Under the pieces are notes generated by a model that was given only the letters and a program-made list of their open reading frames with translations, was not told where the DNA came from and ran no database searches. A DNA stretch of 64,000 nucleotides from Epichloe hybrida (taxonomy: Eukaryota; Ascomycota; Sordariomycetes; Hypocreales; Clavicipitaceae), in NCBI GenBank assembly GCA_019022495.1, contig JAFEKR010000008.1, positions 2,294,001 to 2,358,000 on the forward strand, written 5' to 3'. Each line of letters starts with the position of its first letter. The stretch's first letter is position 1. The position numbers and the translations under genes were made by a program. Below are positions 22,919 through 34,900 of the stretch, piece by piece.

Positions 22919-24174
22919 CTAACGGGATTTTCTCTCCGAAAAAAAAAAAAAAAACCCCCCAGCGCTTCACCGGCCTGCAAATCATGCGGTTGAGACAAGC
23001 CCTCCCCCGAATGTACGCCAGCACAAGTCGCATATCCCTCGTCTCATCCTTCCTCGCCTCCCTGTTCCTCGGGTCCATTGCGCCCCTCGACGTCGGCGAC
23101 GTGTGCGGCATGAACCTCTGGGACATGCCGAACCAGCGATACAGCCCGGAGCTGCTGTCCCTGGCAGGCGGGGGGGACGGCGGCGCCCAATGCCTCCTCC
23201 GCCAGAAGCTCGGGGAGCCCGAGATGGACGGCGGGCGGCCTCTCGGCAGCATCTCGCCGTACTTTGTCCGCAGGTACGGCTTCAGTGCCGGCTGTCGGGT
23301 TGTCCCCTTCACCGGCGACAACCTGGCTACCATCCTGGCGCTCCCGCTGCGGCCTCTCGACGCCATCGTCTCCCTCGGGACGTCGACCACGTTCCTCATG
23401 AACACGCCGACCTACGAGCCCGACGGCTCCTACCACTTCTTCAACCACCCCACCACAAGGGGCCACTACATGTTCATGCTGTGCTACAAGAACGGCGGTC
23501 TAGCCCGCGAGAAGGTGCGCGATGCGCTGCCCCGCAAGTCCGGTGGCCGGCCCGACGGCTGGGACGACTTCAACGCCGCCGTCCTCAGCACACCCCCTCT
23601 TGATGTCGCCGAGCGCGGGGACAAGGCCAAGCTCGGCCTGTACTTTTGCCTCCGCGAGACGGTGCCCAACATCCGCCCCGGCACGTTCCGCTTCCACTGC
23701 GACGCCGACGGCAGCCGTCTCGAACCGGCGCAGGCGTGGTCCGCCGACGTCGACCCCCGCATCATCGTCGAGTCGCAGGCTCTGTCCATGCGATTGCGCT
23801 CGCAGAAGCTCGTCCACAGTCCCGGAGACGGCCTGCCCGCCCAACCACGGCGCATCTACCTCGTGGGCGGGGGGTCCATGAACCCGGCCATCGCCCGCGT
23901 AATCGGCGACGTCCTCGGCGGCGCCGACGGCGTGTACAAGCTCGATGTGGGGGGCAGCGCGTGCGCCCTGGGCGGCGCATACAAGGCGCTGTGGGCGCTG
24001 GAGCGAAAGCAAGGCGAGACGTTTGACGAGTTGATTGCCCAGCGGTGGAAAGAAGAAGGGTCCATCGAGCGAGTGGACGGGGGTTTCAAACAGGGCACAT
24101 ACCAGCAGTATGGGAACATCTTGGGCGCATTCGAAGAAATGGAGAAGAGGTTGCTCTCAGAAGAAACATGGTGA
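22249..24174 (+). CDS. xkiA/XYL3: D-xylulose kinase (FGGY carbohydrate kinase)
   Basis: Role (known family): phosphorylates D-xylulose to xylulose 5-phosphate in the fungal pentose pathway, feeding xylose and arabinose carbon into the pentose phosphate route, in the cytosol. Seen: three exons, 22249-22309, 22405-22859 and 22963-24174, encode 575 residues, the usual length. LGLDLSTQQLK at the N-terminus is the first phosphate-binding loop and is interrupted by intron 1. VGGSGQQHGSVFW is at about residue 95, NLWDMPNQRY near 221, FTGDN near 289 with the catalytic Asp, SLGTSTTF (adenosine site) near 308 and GGGSMNP near 474. All key motifs are intact. Intron 1 (95 bp) holds G16 then T7. Intron 2 (103 bp) holds T11 followed by A24, then A16C6. 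Exon GC is high, in sharp contrast to these homopolymers. The 3' flank also has facing T and A runs. Confidence 0.95.
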
Positions 24175-24265
24175 ATTTTTTTCTTTTTTTTTCCAGAAAA
24201 AAAACAAAGGAAGGAGAAAAAAAAAAGGCGGAGCTTGTACGCAACATTGCATGAGGGTTTGTCGT

Positions 24266-24617
24266 CTATCTAACATATTTGCTCATGAAGCGTCTGTGAA
24301 AGTCGGATCTCAAAAGGTCCTGTAATAAAAGTTAGCAAAAAGTTCCATGGATGCAACCCCCCCCCCCCCAACAACTCACATTCACAAACTCCTTCTTCCC
24401 CTTGTCCTCCGTCCCCCTCGCCTGATTCTTAAAGACCACATCGTCATCCCACCTCCTCTTCATCGTAAAATCCTGCTTGTTCAAAAGCGGATTCCCTAGC
24501 GCGATGTGCTTCTCCCGCGCCTCCTCCTCCTCCTTTGCCCTCTCCGCCTCCTCCCTCTTCTTCTTCTCCTCGCGCTCTCTCCTCACGCGCTCCAGCTCCC
24601 TCGCCAGCTCCGCCTCT

Positions 24618-24657
<40 letters not shown>

Positions 24658-25111
24658 TGTCAGAGGAGCCGTCGTTTCCGGACTCGTCAGAGTCGTCTGC
24701 GTCGAGGGCCCGCGTCTCCTCTAAGATCCGCCGCCGTTTGGAGTCGTAGTCTTCTTGGCTGGAGCTGGGCCGTCTTTTGTCGCCGACCGCCCTGGCACTG
24801 TCCGTGTCTGCTGCGTCTTCTTCGAGGAGGAGGGGCTGGCCTTTTGTTTTGGCGAAGTGGGCGGCCTCCGCGGCGAGGAGCTCGGCTGCGAGGTCGCGCG
24901 AGGGTTCGTCGTCGTCGGCGTCGCCTCCTTGGCCGGCTTGACGGAACTTGAGCTGTGTGTGGGCGGGTAGGAGGCGTTGGTGGTAGGCTGGGCCGCGGAG
25001 GGCCTCTTTGCCACGGGCCTTGAGTGAAAGATTAGGAATTGAGACGTGGGGAACGGGGCGGGCGAACAGGATACGTACTGGGTCAAAGGTCGGTCTGTGG
25101 GCGGTGGTCAT
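24266..25111 (-). CDS. CWC15: Pre-mRNA splicing factor Cwc15 (Cwf15)
   Basis: Role (known family): a component of the Prp19-associated (NTC) spliceosome in the nucleus. Seen: three exons, 25111-25079, 25018-24380 and 24319-24266, with two 60-bp introns (GTACGT/CTCAAG and GTGAGT/TTACAG), 241 residues. The two short terminal exons encode the most conserved parts: MTTAHRPTFDP at the start, continued by ARGKEALRG, and a last exon of 17 residues beginning DLLRSDFHRRFMSKYV, the family's signature C-terminus. Between them is an acidic run (about 12 Asp) and a long charged helix rich in Glu, Arg and Lys (about 150-190), then GNPLLN and KRRWDDDVVFKN. I chose the ATG at 25111 because it begins the family motif, although the frame stays open further upstream. 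Intron 2 contains a C14 run on the plus strand. It is divergent from RRP45. Confidence 0.95.
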
Positions 25112-25687
25112 GTTGGTTGTTGGAGGTGGGAGGTTGGTGGAGGATTTGTGAGAGAGGACGATGAGATCGTGAAAGGTGAATTCGAAGTTCGGGAAGTCGT
25201 CGGGAAGGGTTTGGAGCGACGTTGAGAGATGGCCAATCATGTTGCGGGGTGCGCTCCACCCTATTGTTTGCATCTCAGGAAGCCCACTAATTATAAGTCC
25301 GTACCCTATAGCTCAAGTGAGTTGCAGCATGTCCTTTCGAAACTTTGCGATGCGTGAAGCTTTTTTTACTTGGGGGGAGGAACCTTCCGCCAAGCTAGTC
25401 ATCGTAAGGCTAGTAATGCGTAATTTACAGAAGACGCCCCCCCTCGACGCCGTCTCTGAACCTGCGCGTCTTTTCCAAGCAAGACTTTCCAACGCAACCA
25501 AAACACACACCTTCATTCCCACCGCCCGGCAGAATTTTGCACCACTCACGTCAACTCACTCACAACTAATTCACTGATGGGCAACGTCATGAAGGAAAGA
25601 CGAGTGAGAAAAGAAAAAAAAGTGTAGATGAGACCTTGAGAGAAAACGAAATCACCAACCAGAAGAGGACTTTACCCCCTTTACATA
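25112..25687. promoter_or_regulatory. Divergent promoter region of CWC15 and RRP45
   Basis: These 576 bp separate two outward-facing genes that both act in RNA processing. No clear TATA box is seen. Homopurine stretches lie near 25595-25625. Co-regulation is possible but not shown. Confidence 0.45.
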
Positions 25688-26737
25688 ATGCCCCGAGACG
25701 CAGAGCCCTCCCTCAGCGAGAGGACGTTTCTCACAAAAGCCCTAGAAGAGGGCCTGCGACTAGACAACCGCCGGTTCGAGCAGTTCCGGCCGATAGAGCT
25801 CACTTTCGGAGACGAGTATGGCGTTGCGAATGTCCAGTTTGGAAAAACAAGGTACGGTTGGTTTTTTTCCCCCTCTTTTCCCCCATCCATCTCCCTACTT
25901 TTACACCACGAATCAAACTAGATTGGCCATCCTTTCCCCAACATCCACTCAAGAACAAGAAGCAAACATGTCAACTCACAACAACACGCATTCCACTCTA
26001 CAAACAGGGTCGTAGCCAAGGTCTCGGCAGAAGTCACCGTCCCCTTCGCGGACCGTCCGTTCGACGGCGTCTTCTCCATCTCATCGGAACTGAGTCCCAT
26101 GGTCGCCCCGTCCTTTGAAGTCAACCGCCCCACGGAACAAGAGGTCCTCCTGTCGCGGATGCTGGAGAAGACGATCCGTCGCTCCGGCGCCCTGGACACG
26201 GAGTCGCTGTGCCTCGTCGCCGGCCAGAAATGCTGGTCCGTCCGCGCGGACCTCCACGTGCTGTCCCACGACGGCAATCTCCTCGACGTTTCGTGCCTTG
26301 CCGTCGTTGCCGCGCTGCGGCACTTTCGCAAGCCCGAGAGCTCCATGGAGGGGGAGACGCTGACGGTGTACACGCCTGCGGAGAGGGAACCCGTGCCGCT
26401 GAGCTGGTTGCATTCCCCGTTCTGCGTGACGTTTAGCTTCTTTGGGGAGCATGGGCCGTCGGGAGGGGAGACGGTTCTGTTGGACACGACGTGGTTGGAG
26501 GAGCAGCTGAGGGTGAGCAGCTGCACGTTTAGCTTGAACAAGCACGGGGAGATATGCCAGGTGAGCAAGCTGGGAGGGGCTGATGTTGATGCGCCCGTGT
26601 TTGTGCAGTGTGCGCAGACGGCGCTGGCCAAGGCCAAGGAGATGACGGACCTGGTCGACAGGAAATTGGTAGAGGATGGGAAGAGGAGAGATAAGGGGGG
26701 GTTGTTGGCCGAGTTGAAGGCGGATAACGATAGATGA
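25688..26737 (+). CDS. RRP45: Exosome complex subunit Rrp45 (PM/Scl-75, EXOSC9 type)
   Basis: Role (known family): one of six RNase PH-like ring subunits of the RNA exosome, which channels RNA to the catalytic subunits in nucleus and cytoplasm. The ring itself is catalytically inert in eukaryotes. Seen: exons 25688-25851 and 26008-26737 with a 156-bp intron (GTACGG, AAACAG), 297 residues. The N-terminus has the family pattern SERTFLTKALEEGLRLDNR with FRPIELTFG, and the RNase PH fold continues with VVAKVSAEV and PFDGVFSISSELSP. The second half has the usual DVSCLAVVAALRHF and PFCVTFSFF with LLDTTWLEE. It stops soon after the core, without the long C-terminal extension of human PM/Scl-75, as in other fungi. 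The intron is longer than most introns here. Confidence 0.93.
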
Positions 26738-27240
26738 GGACGAAGAAGAAGAAGAAAAAGAAGAAGAAGAGAATACAGGGAGCGTGGGAGAGAGCGTGGG
26801 AGAAATGGCAATGGCAATGGCAAAAGACATGGGTTGAATTTATTTGTTCAGGATTTTCCTAGAACAAAAGGCGCATCAATGGCACAGGTCACATAGAGGC
26901 ATAGAATTTCGGAGCATATTGATACCTCTTCCCATCGGTTGAGTGTGACTCTCATCCCGCAACGCAAATCCTGCTGTGAAGTGATGAAGAACCTTTGTCT
27001 GACATGGTGCAGTGCGTTATATGGTCGATCCTCTCGAAAAAGCAAAGCATCATCATCAATCGTACCCACGTCTATTCTTCCCGTGCGCCCTGGGGTAAAA
27101 TCAGTCCCTCTATCCTGCTCCAGACCCAAAATTCTTCATAGCTCGTGATATATCGCGATAGGGCTAGGAAGAAAAAAAAACAGAAACCACAAATCACCAG
27201 ACACCTGGAATAATAATAGCATTAAGCATTGGGTTTCCAG
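26738..27240. other. Convergent intergenic region
   Basis: No gene is seen between the 3' ends of RRP45 and the ARF-like GTPase. The start is purine-rich (GAAGAAGAAG, 26741-26771) with a short GGCAAT repeat at about 26805-26822. It probably holds both 3' untranslated regions. Confidence 0.5.
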
Positions 27241-27963
27241 TCATCGCATGACAGGCGGCCGCGACTCCTTGTTCCATTGCACCCGCGTTCTCACCCAGTC
27301 GATGGCTTCCCTAACGCCGTCGCCAGTCAAGGCGCTGAGTGACAAGACGCGCGAGTCGCGAATACTGCTCGCCTTGTCTCCCTCCATGACCTTCTTCACC
27401 AGCCCCTCCTTGATCCGCAACGTCTCCACGCAGTCCTCTCTGTCCTGCTTGTTGGCCAGGATCAACAACGGCACGCCTTCCGTTTCCGAGTGTTGCAGCA
27501 CGTCTTCCAGCACCAGCCTGCACTCCTCCAACCGGCCGTTGTCATCCTCGAGAGTTCCGTCGCCAATGTCTGTGCTGTCGATGATGAAGACGATGGCATG
27601 ACAGCTGGCGTAGTAGCTCTGCCAGAGAGTCCGCAGGGACAACTGGCCTCCAACATCCCATAGCTTCAGATACATGTCGGGGAGGGTTATTGTTGAGACG
27701 TTCTGGCCGACGGTCGGGACGGTTTTGAGCTTGGGCTCCGGCCCATGGGGGAGGTACATGGACTTGACTTGCTCGTGGAAAGTGGTTTTACCGGCGTTGT
27801 CGAGCCCTAAGAGGATGACGGAGTACTCTGTGTCAAGATGCAAAATCACGCATGGTCAGCCTGAGCACCTGGAGATCTGGAGGGTCTCGGAGAGCGAGAT
27901 TGCGGCGAGCAGACCTTCTTTACTGGTGGCATGGAGATACAGGCCTTTGGCGAGGTGGTACAT
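27241..27963 (-). CDS. ARL3: ARF-like small GTPase Arl3/ARFRP1
   Basis: Role (known family): Arl3 (ARFRP1 in animals) is anchored at the trans-Golgi by Sys1 and recruits Arl1 and golgins. Seen: exon 1 is 27963-27915 (16 codons plus one base) and exon 2 is 27827-27241, with an 87-bp intron, giving 211 residues. The P-loop GLDNAGKT is at 24-31, switch II WDVGGQ at 73-78, NKQD at 142-145 and SALTGDGV near 180. There is no Gly after Met. The protein starts Met-Tyr, which suits N-terminal acetylation rather than myristoylation, a known feature of this subfamily that separates it from Arf and Arl1. The second exon alone would offer a false start in intron sequence. The correct N-terminus, MYHLAKGLYLH, comes from the short first exon. 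It is divergent from the Nhx1 gene. Confidence 0.93.
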
Positions 27964-28820
27964 GATTCCAACGGCTTGGCTATTATTGCTTCGGCATGGG
28001 GGCGAAGTGCAGGTCAAAGTCGCGCTCGAGTCGTGTGATGATGAGTCAGTCGACTGAGTCGTCTCGCCAATTGGCGTGCTGCAGAGAACGAGGGCCTCGA
28101 CAAGTGAATCGTGTGTACTCCGTAAAGGGACAGGAGACGACAAGTCACAGTACAAGCTGGACCTTGTTTTTTTTTTTTTTTTAGCGCTGGCTCCAGAAAG
28201 TAAGTACCCATGTACCCAAGTACCCATGTAATCAAGTACCCATGTACCTGGGTAGTGTGTACGGAGTAGTCCGTACTCCGTAGACTCAAGTTTATTATGA
28301 GTAAGTCCCGCAATCCATTCATGCATCAAAGTTTTCGTAATACTCTGTCGTAATTCCCGACACAGTGTCACTGACTAACTTATTAGTAAGTCAATTAAAC
28401 GGGGAGGTTGGCTTTCTGTCTGTGCCGGTGTACAGAGTACTACTGTGAGCGTGTTGAAGACTGCCATTCTGTCTGTACCCGATACTTTCCTGCTTAGTGC
28501 CACGTTAACCTCCGAAACGGGGCCACACTCACACAGTCGACTTGTCGACTTGTCGTTGAACTCAACCATCTTCTCCCTCCTGCAATCCTTCCCGCAATCC
28601 TTCCTGCAACACGTCCGTCGCCGCCGCTTCTCTCGAGCCTTCGACCCCTCCGCCCTCTGGCAGCCAACTCATGATCTCTCCATCTCCGCCGTGAGGCTCG
28701 CGCAGGAGCTCCGTCCACTGTGAATGCATCTTGTTCTTTGCGTCCAACCGACCGATACAATCCTGCGATCAAGACCTCCCAATCGACCCCGTTGCTCGCA
28801 TCGAGCCGTGTCTGCCAACC
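27964..28820. promoter_or_regulatory. Divergent promoter region of ARL3 and NHX1
   Basis: This 857-bp region contains a T16 run (about 28168-28183), a degenerate tandem repeat of AAGTACCCATGTACC at 28202-28252, and a TACGGAGTAGTCCGTACTCC motif at 28260-28283. No coding sequence is supported. Confidence 0.5.
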
Positions 28821-31177
28821 ATGCAGCAGGCGTCCAAATTCGCCGACATGGGCTTTGCCCTTCTTCGTACGTTTTGTTACTTTCTCCCCACACAATGCGA
28901 CCGATCAATGGATCAAGTAGACTGACATGGTCATAGGACGAGAAACTACCGACAGTGATGGTTCGTTGGGTCCCTCAAACGATGCCATGTGCCTTGGGAG
29001 CCATGGTTGGTTGCGCCCGTGATTCAATACTGAATACTAACGGGGAATCTTAGAGGGCGATGGCGCGCAAAAGGAAGTTTTCGCCGCGTGGACCCTGTTC
29101 ATTGCCATCATGTTGCTCATTGCCGCCTTCTTCACGAGCTACATGCTCCAAATCAAGAAAGTAACGGCGATCCACGAGACTGTCATTTCAATCTTTGCAG
29201 GTTCGTTCTACTGGGAGTCTTGCGACCTCCGTCACGCAATCATCTTGGGTGCTCAAACGGACTAACACCAAGTCACACATTTCTACAGGCATGACGGTCG
29301 GATTGATTCTCATTGTCACCTCGGGCGATTCGATACGGAACCTTATCAACTTCGACTATCAAATCTTCTTCAACCTTCTTCTACCGCCGATTATTCTGTC
29401 CTCCGGCTACGAGTTACACCAAGCCAACTTCTTTCGCAACATCGGCACAATATTGACATTCGCCTTTGCAGGCACCTTCTTGTCCGCCGTCGTCATTGGC
29501 CTGATTCTCTACGTTTTCGCCCTCATACCAGGTTCACTGAAGTTGTCCCTTGTCGATGCCATTTCCGTGGGAGCCACCTTGTCTGCCACGGACCCCGTCA
29601 CAATCCTGGCCATCTTCAATACCTACAAAGTCGACCCGAAGCTATACACCATCATTTTCGGCGAGTCCATCCTCAACGACGCTATTGCCATTGTCATTTT
29701 TGAAACGGCGCAGAAATACAACAAGGGCGAGGCCTCTAGCTACGGTGTACTCAGCTTCTTCGAAGCCACGGGCATCTTCTTGCTCGTCTTCTTCGCCAGT
29801 CTGCTCATCGGTGTTGTGGTCGGTGTTGGTACCGCTCTGCTTCTCAAATTCACCTACCTCCGGCGATATAGCAAAATTGAAAGCTGTCTAATCTTCCTGA
29901 TCGCCTATGCCACCTACTTTTTCTCACACGGCATTCACTTATCCGGTAGGCACACCCCAGCGGCCACTCGCACACAGTGTTGACACCCACACCCACGCTC
30001 AATTGAACTCACTTCTTGCTGTCCGGGTCACCAAATGAATATCATCCATCGTAATTATTACTAATTCCACCGTAGGTATCGTGTCTTTGCTCTTCTGCGG
30101 CATCACATTGAAGCACTACGCCTATTTCAACATGTCCCGGAGAACCCAGCTCAGCACCAAGTACATCTTCCAGGTCATCTCGCAGCTGTCAGAGAATTTC
30201 ATCTTCATCTACCTCGGTCTGGCCCTCTTCACCGACAATGCGCTGTCATTTGAGCCCCCCCTCATCATTGTGACAATCCTGGCCGTTTGCGCCGCTCGCT
30301 GGGTCGCCGTCTTCCCCCTGTCCAAAGCCATCAACTGGTTCATCCGATACCGCGCCCGCCGCCGTGGTCTCGAGGTCGGCGACGAGCTTCCCTACAACTA
30401 CCAAGCCATGTTGTTCTGGGCTGGGCTTCGAGGGGCCGTCGGTGTCGCGCTGGCCGCTCTGCTCACCGGCGAGAACGCGTACCCTCTTCGAGCCACCGTG
30501 TTGGTAGTGGTGGTGCTCACCGTCATCATCTTTGGCGGCACCACCGCTCGCATGCTCGAAATCCAGGGCATCCGAACCGGCGTAGTCGAAGAGGTCGACA
30601 GCGACGACGAGTTCGACATCGAGACACTCTCGGGCGGTTTCCAGGCCAAACGCGCGGGCGGAGCCATCGGCTACGTGCCCCGTCGAAACGGCAACATTGC
30701 CCTGGGCAGTCTGGAAGAAGGTGGTCGGTCGGCGGCAAGTTACGTCTCCGGCCACCGATCCCCCCATCTCGGCGGCACAGGCAGCGGCCAAAACCCCCGC
30801 GGCAGAAGTCTCAGCCGCAAGAACTCGTCCGGCCGCACCCACGAAGACGTCGAGCGCGCAGACCTGCTCGGCCGCACCACCGGCGACTCCGACTTTGACG
30901 ACGACATTGACACATCGGACCTCCCTCCACCTGCGCGTCGCGCCCGCGCCAGTCCCCCCCAACCAGCTTCCCACTCCCACTCCCAATCCCACCCCGACAG
31001 CGCCTTCATGAGTCCCTCCCCCGAGCCACCACCATCCACCAACACCAACACCCCCATCACCGCCACCGGCGCCATCCGCCAGTTATGGAGCGCCGAAGAC
31101 CCAGCCGGCTTGTTCAGACAGCTAGACGAGGATTTCATCAAGCCCAAGCTACTTCTTCACGGGGACGGAAACAAGCA

Positions 31178-31210
<33 letters not shown>

Positions 31211-31217
31211 ACCTTGA
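28821..31217 (+). CDS. NHX1: Endosomal Na+(K+)/H+ exchanger, Nhx1/NHE6 type
   Basis: Role (known family): a CPA1 antiporter of late endosome, prevacuole and Golgi membranes that sets luminal pH and sequesters Na+ or K+. Seen: five exons, 28821-28866, 28937-28960, 29054-29200, 29289-29945 and 30076-31217, encode 671 residues. All junctions have GT/AG ends, and intron 2 has a TACTAAC branch site. Exon 2 is only 24 nt. About 12 transmembrane segments run from residue 35 to 430, with FFNLLLPPIILSSGYEL (amiloride-binding type segment), ATDPVTILA, GESILNDAIAIVIFE (ion-binding Asn-Asp) and GLRGAVGVALAALL. The cytosolic tail of about 220 residues is rich in Ser, Pro and Gly with acidic patches, and ends in a run of 11 Gly and a Pro. 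Such a glycine end is unusual and encoded by a GGC repeat. Confidence 0.95.
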
Positions 31218-31927
31218 ACCTAAGATCATGTATGTACATGGACGCAATGACGAGTCAGAAGAGATGATCACGAGGATCACATTATACGGGAGCAATGATG
31301 AATAGACGTCTCGAATATAAGTTGTATGTCGTAAACCGTACGAGGCGCATAAGTGGCGTTTTTATCTATTTCTGGGCTCCAGTACTATATCGAAATGGAT
31401 CGCCGCGCGCAACAAGGTAGCTGGGATGTCTTCCATAACTCGTGCATTCGATATCCTGGACTGAAGACCATTGAATTGGAATTGACGATACTTGATGTAA
31501 GAACGTATACGTTGTAGAAATCAAGTGTTAATCAAGCCGATTCGATGTTAGATCTCGGCAATCACGGCAATTCACGCAAAAAGTCAGGTATGTAGCTCCA
31601 GACACAAAATGTCATCATCTGCTTGCCTTGTATGGGCAAAAGAATAGATAAAAAAAAAGGGGGGTCAAGATGGGCCAGAAGCTCAATTGACTCCCGGTCC
31701 AAAAATTATTATATACAGCTTTCTATTTTCTTTTGAACCCACATCGTTGGTGGGCGCACCCCCTCGACTTCGAGTCTTGCGACTTGCGCTGGAACGACAA
31801 GTAAAACCACCATCAGCCCAGTCATGTATGAAGCGTTGACAAAGTGGTGCGGCGCCAGGAACAGGACCAGGACCAGGACCACAAAATCAACACAAGGTTT
31901 TGAAAGGAAGCACGTTTCGACGTCAAC
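31218..31927. other. Convergent intergenic region
   Basis: No gene is seen between the 3' ends of NHX1 and VID21. Composition is ordinary, with A-rich stretches at about 31649-31660 and a short CAGGACCAGGAC repeat at 31861-31880. Confidence 0.5.
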
Positions 31928-34900
31928 CTATTGACCGCCGGGAGTTGCACTGCCGCTCGACTGGCGTTGGTGAGATTGAGACCCAGACTGAGCTGGACTG
32001 GCGGCGGCCGGGCCGGGGGTGGGAGACGCTTGACTGCCGGCGCGCTGCTGAGCCTGTGCCTGTGCCTGTGCCGCCTTTTGCTGTGCTTGCTGCTGAAGTG
32101 CCGCCTGCTGCTGCTGCTGTGAACGGAGCAGCGCTGCATACTGATGAGGACTCGTTGTCGCCGCAATACTGTTGGCGAGACCAGTTTGTCCCGTTCCTCC
32201 GGCGGCAGAGTTCATCGCTGATTGTCGTTGGGCCATCATGACTCGCGTCAGCTGCTCCTGTGCGATTTGACGCGACTGCTCCGGTGATAGGGTCGGGTTC
32301 TTGGCTCTGAATGAGCTTTCCAGCGCGGCCAGTTGAGCTGCAACCCCAGCGGGGACTTGAGTGGGCATTCTTTGGCCGGGAGAGGCAGCACTGGCAGAAG
32401 CAGGCATGTGTAGGCCGTTTGCTGGCGGTGAGCTGTGTCCATTAACTGCAGCTGCACTGTACTGTGCCATCATGGCCTGCGCAGTCGTCATGAAATTCTG
32501 CTGATTGATGCCGTTGATGCCGTTCCGTAGCGGCGGCGAATTGTGCTGACCAGCAGCGGCGGCGGCCACGGCATTGCCTTGAAGCTGCTGCTGCGGAAGC
32601 TGCTGCGCTTGATGGATCTGAGCTCGTTGCTGTTCAGAGATGCGTTGAGCACGAAGCATCAGATTGGCGTCTGGCTGCTGATTAGGCATCGGCATTCTCT
32701 GCTGGTTTTGCAAGGCGGCTTGTTGAATCTGAATCTGAGTAGGCGCCGGCAGTCCGCCGTTCATCTGAGCTTGCACCCCGGCAACTCCGACACCGTTGAC
32801 AGGAGGAGCCTGCATTGGCACTCCTCGAGGCCTACCTTGCGCGGCGGCGGCGGCAGCAGCGGCAGCGGCCAGTTGACTCGGGATATTGGGACGAGCCACG
32901 GGAGCCGGGACATTGCCGCCCTGAAGGTGGTTGACATTCTGTCCTTGGGCTCCGGCTGCTTGTCCAGTCGGCCCAACTGCCCCTGCCCCTGCCCCTGCCC
33001 CTGCCCCTCCTCCCACACCTGGTTGTCCGGCCGCGGCGGCTGCTTGGGCTGCTTGACCGTGTGCTCGGGCTTGGAGGGCAGCTCGTCGCTGAGCCTCCTG
33101 CCTTTGCGCGTATTGTGCCATCTTCTCTGCCAAGGCCTGATCTCGTTCCCATCGCAGTATGCTGTAGTCTCTGGGTGTCTTTCTGGGGCGTTGCGCAATA
33201 GCATCGTTGGTCTTTTTGTTGGCCGAGTTTTGTGCTGCCGAGTGCTGCTGCTTCTGAATGGTCGTCTCTCTCTTCTTTGCCAGCTTCCTCATGGCGTCCA
33301 GAAGCGTCAAGTGCTTCTGATTACGTCGCCTCTCAACGCGCAGTGGCGTGGATAGTCTTCGGCGAACCGGGGTAACAGCACCCCCCGAGGCGCTGGCCTG
33401 TTGCGCTGCCATCTGATTCTGTTGAGCAATCACCCGCTGGGCGGCTTCGATCCGGGTATTGTACGCCTTGAAGTACTGCGTCTTTTGCATGTCTGCGGGA
33501 AGTCCTTCCAGATTGATCCACCTTTCAAAGCATTCCCACGGGGTTCGTCTCTCGGCCCCTGACTGAAAACGGGACTTTGTAGACAACATGTTTGATATCA
33601 ACGACCAATTGTACGAGTACTCCCGCACCAGGCCGCGAAGCTCATCGTCTTCCACCAGTGTCCACTGTGACGGACCTCGACACTCGTAGAAGTTTTGGAC
33701 GGGCATAGGGTGCTCGGAGGGTGGCCTGAACTGATGGCCGGCGTGGAGACGATCTCTGATATGCTTGGAGTCGGGATGGAATAGCGCGACTTCATCAGTG
33801 GACGGGGAAAGCGGGACATTGGGGGTAGCATGATTGGCGGCGACAAAGGCGTTGTCTCGCTCATCATCTGATTCTTCGTTCTCATAGTCGAACCTGCTGC
33901 GCTTTCTTGGAGGCTTTTGTGTAATGACCTTCATCTCACCCTCGACATATTTACTGAGAGGTAGGGCGGACCGGCGCCAGTGGGCATCCGGGTCATACTT
34001 TGGGTTGGTGATGTTGGTCTTGGGCACCTCGAGGGGTGAACCGTACAATGGGAGCTCATTAAGCAGGGCATCGGATGCCGTCGTTCTTCGCAGTCCGAAA
34101 ACAACGTCGTCCTCTTGCAAGGTGAAGATGGCGGATGGTGCGGCTGTTTCGGCGAAGTCGTCGGTGGGTTCGTCAAAGGCTTGTGGCGAGTCCGCGTCCC
34201 CAGACGAAACAAGATCCGGAGTCGGTTGGTTCTCATTCTCTGCAGCGTGAGCTTCGATGTCGGTCATGGAAACGTCCTCTGCTGCTGGTTTCGCTTTGGG
34301 AGGAATGACGACGGCAACTTGCATCTCTCTTCGTTCATCAAGAGTTGCTTCATGCCATTCCGCGCAAGCATAGGCCAGGTTTCGCGCAACTGCCATCTTC
34401 CATTTTCGTTCTTCACGAAAATCAGTCCGCATCCATTTCATCTCCTTTAAAAGAACGTCCCATTGTGTAGGAGGCCGTGTAGGTTCTGGACACCGCTTGG
34501 GCTGTCGAAGTGACCACTTGTCATGCTGTTGCAGATGATAGACCCTTCTTAACACCTTACAAGCCTGGTGATCCTGGAACACAAGGTTCGCATCGGGGGT
34601 GCCAATTGTCTTGTTTGCCTGGAAAAGAATCTTCTCAATCGGCTGCATCCAGTTGGAAGACCCAGTAAAGTTTTGTACGAAGAGTGGAGTATAATAATCG
34701 TCTGATGCCTCCAAAGATTCCTTAGGGCTTGCAACCACAGATTTCTCATCGACTCGTCTGGGTTGCTTGCCGAACAATACCGTCGAAACTTGACCCTTTG
34801 ATCTGTCTCGCTTGTGTGCACGCCTGATTTTGGAAGTGGGTGATTGTGGTGTGGACGTAACGGGTGTCAGTCGATCATGAGAACCCTTAAGGGTGTCTCG

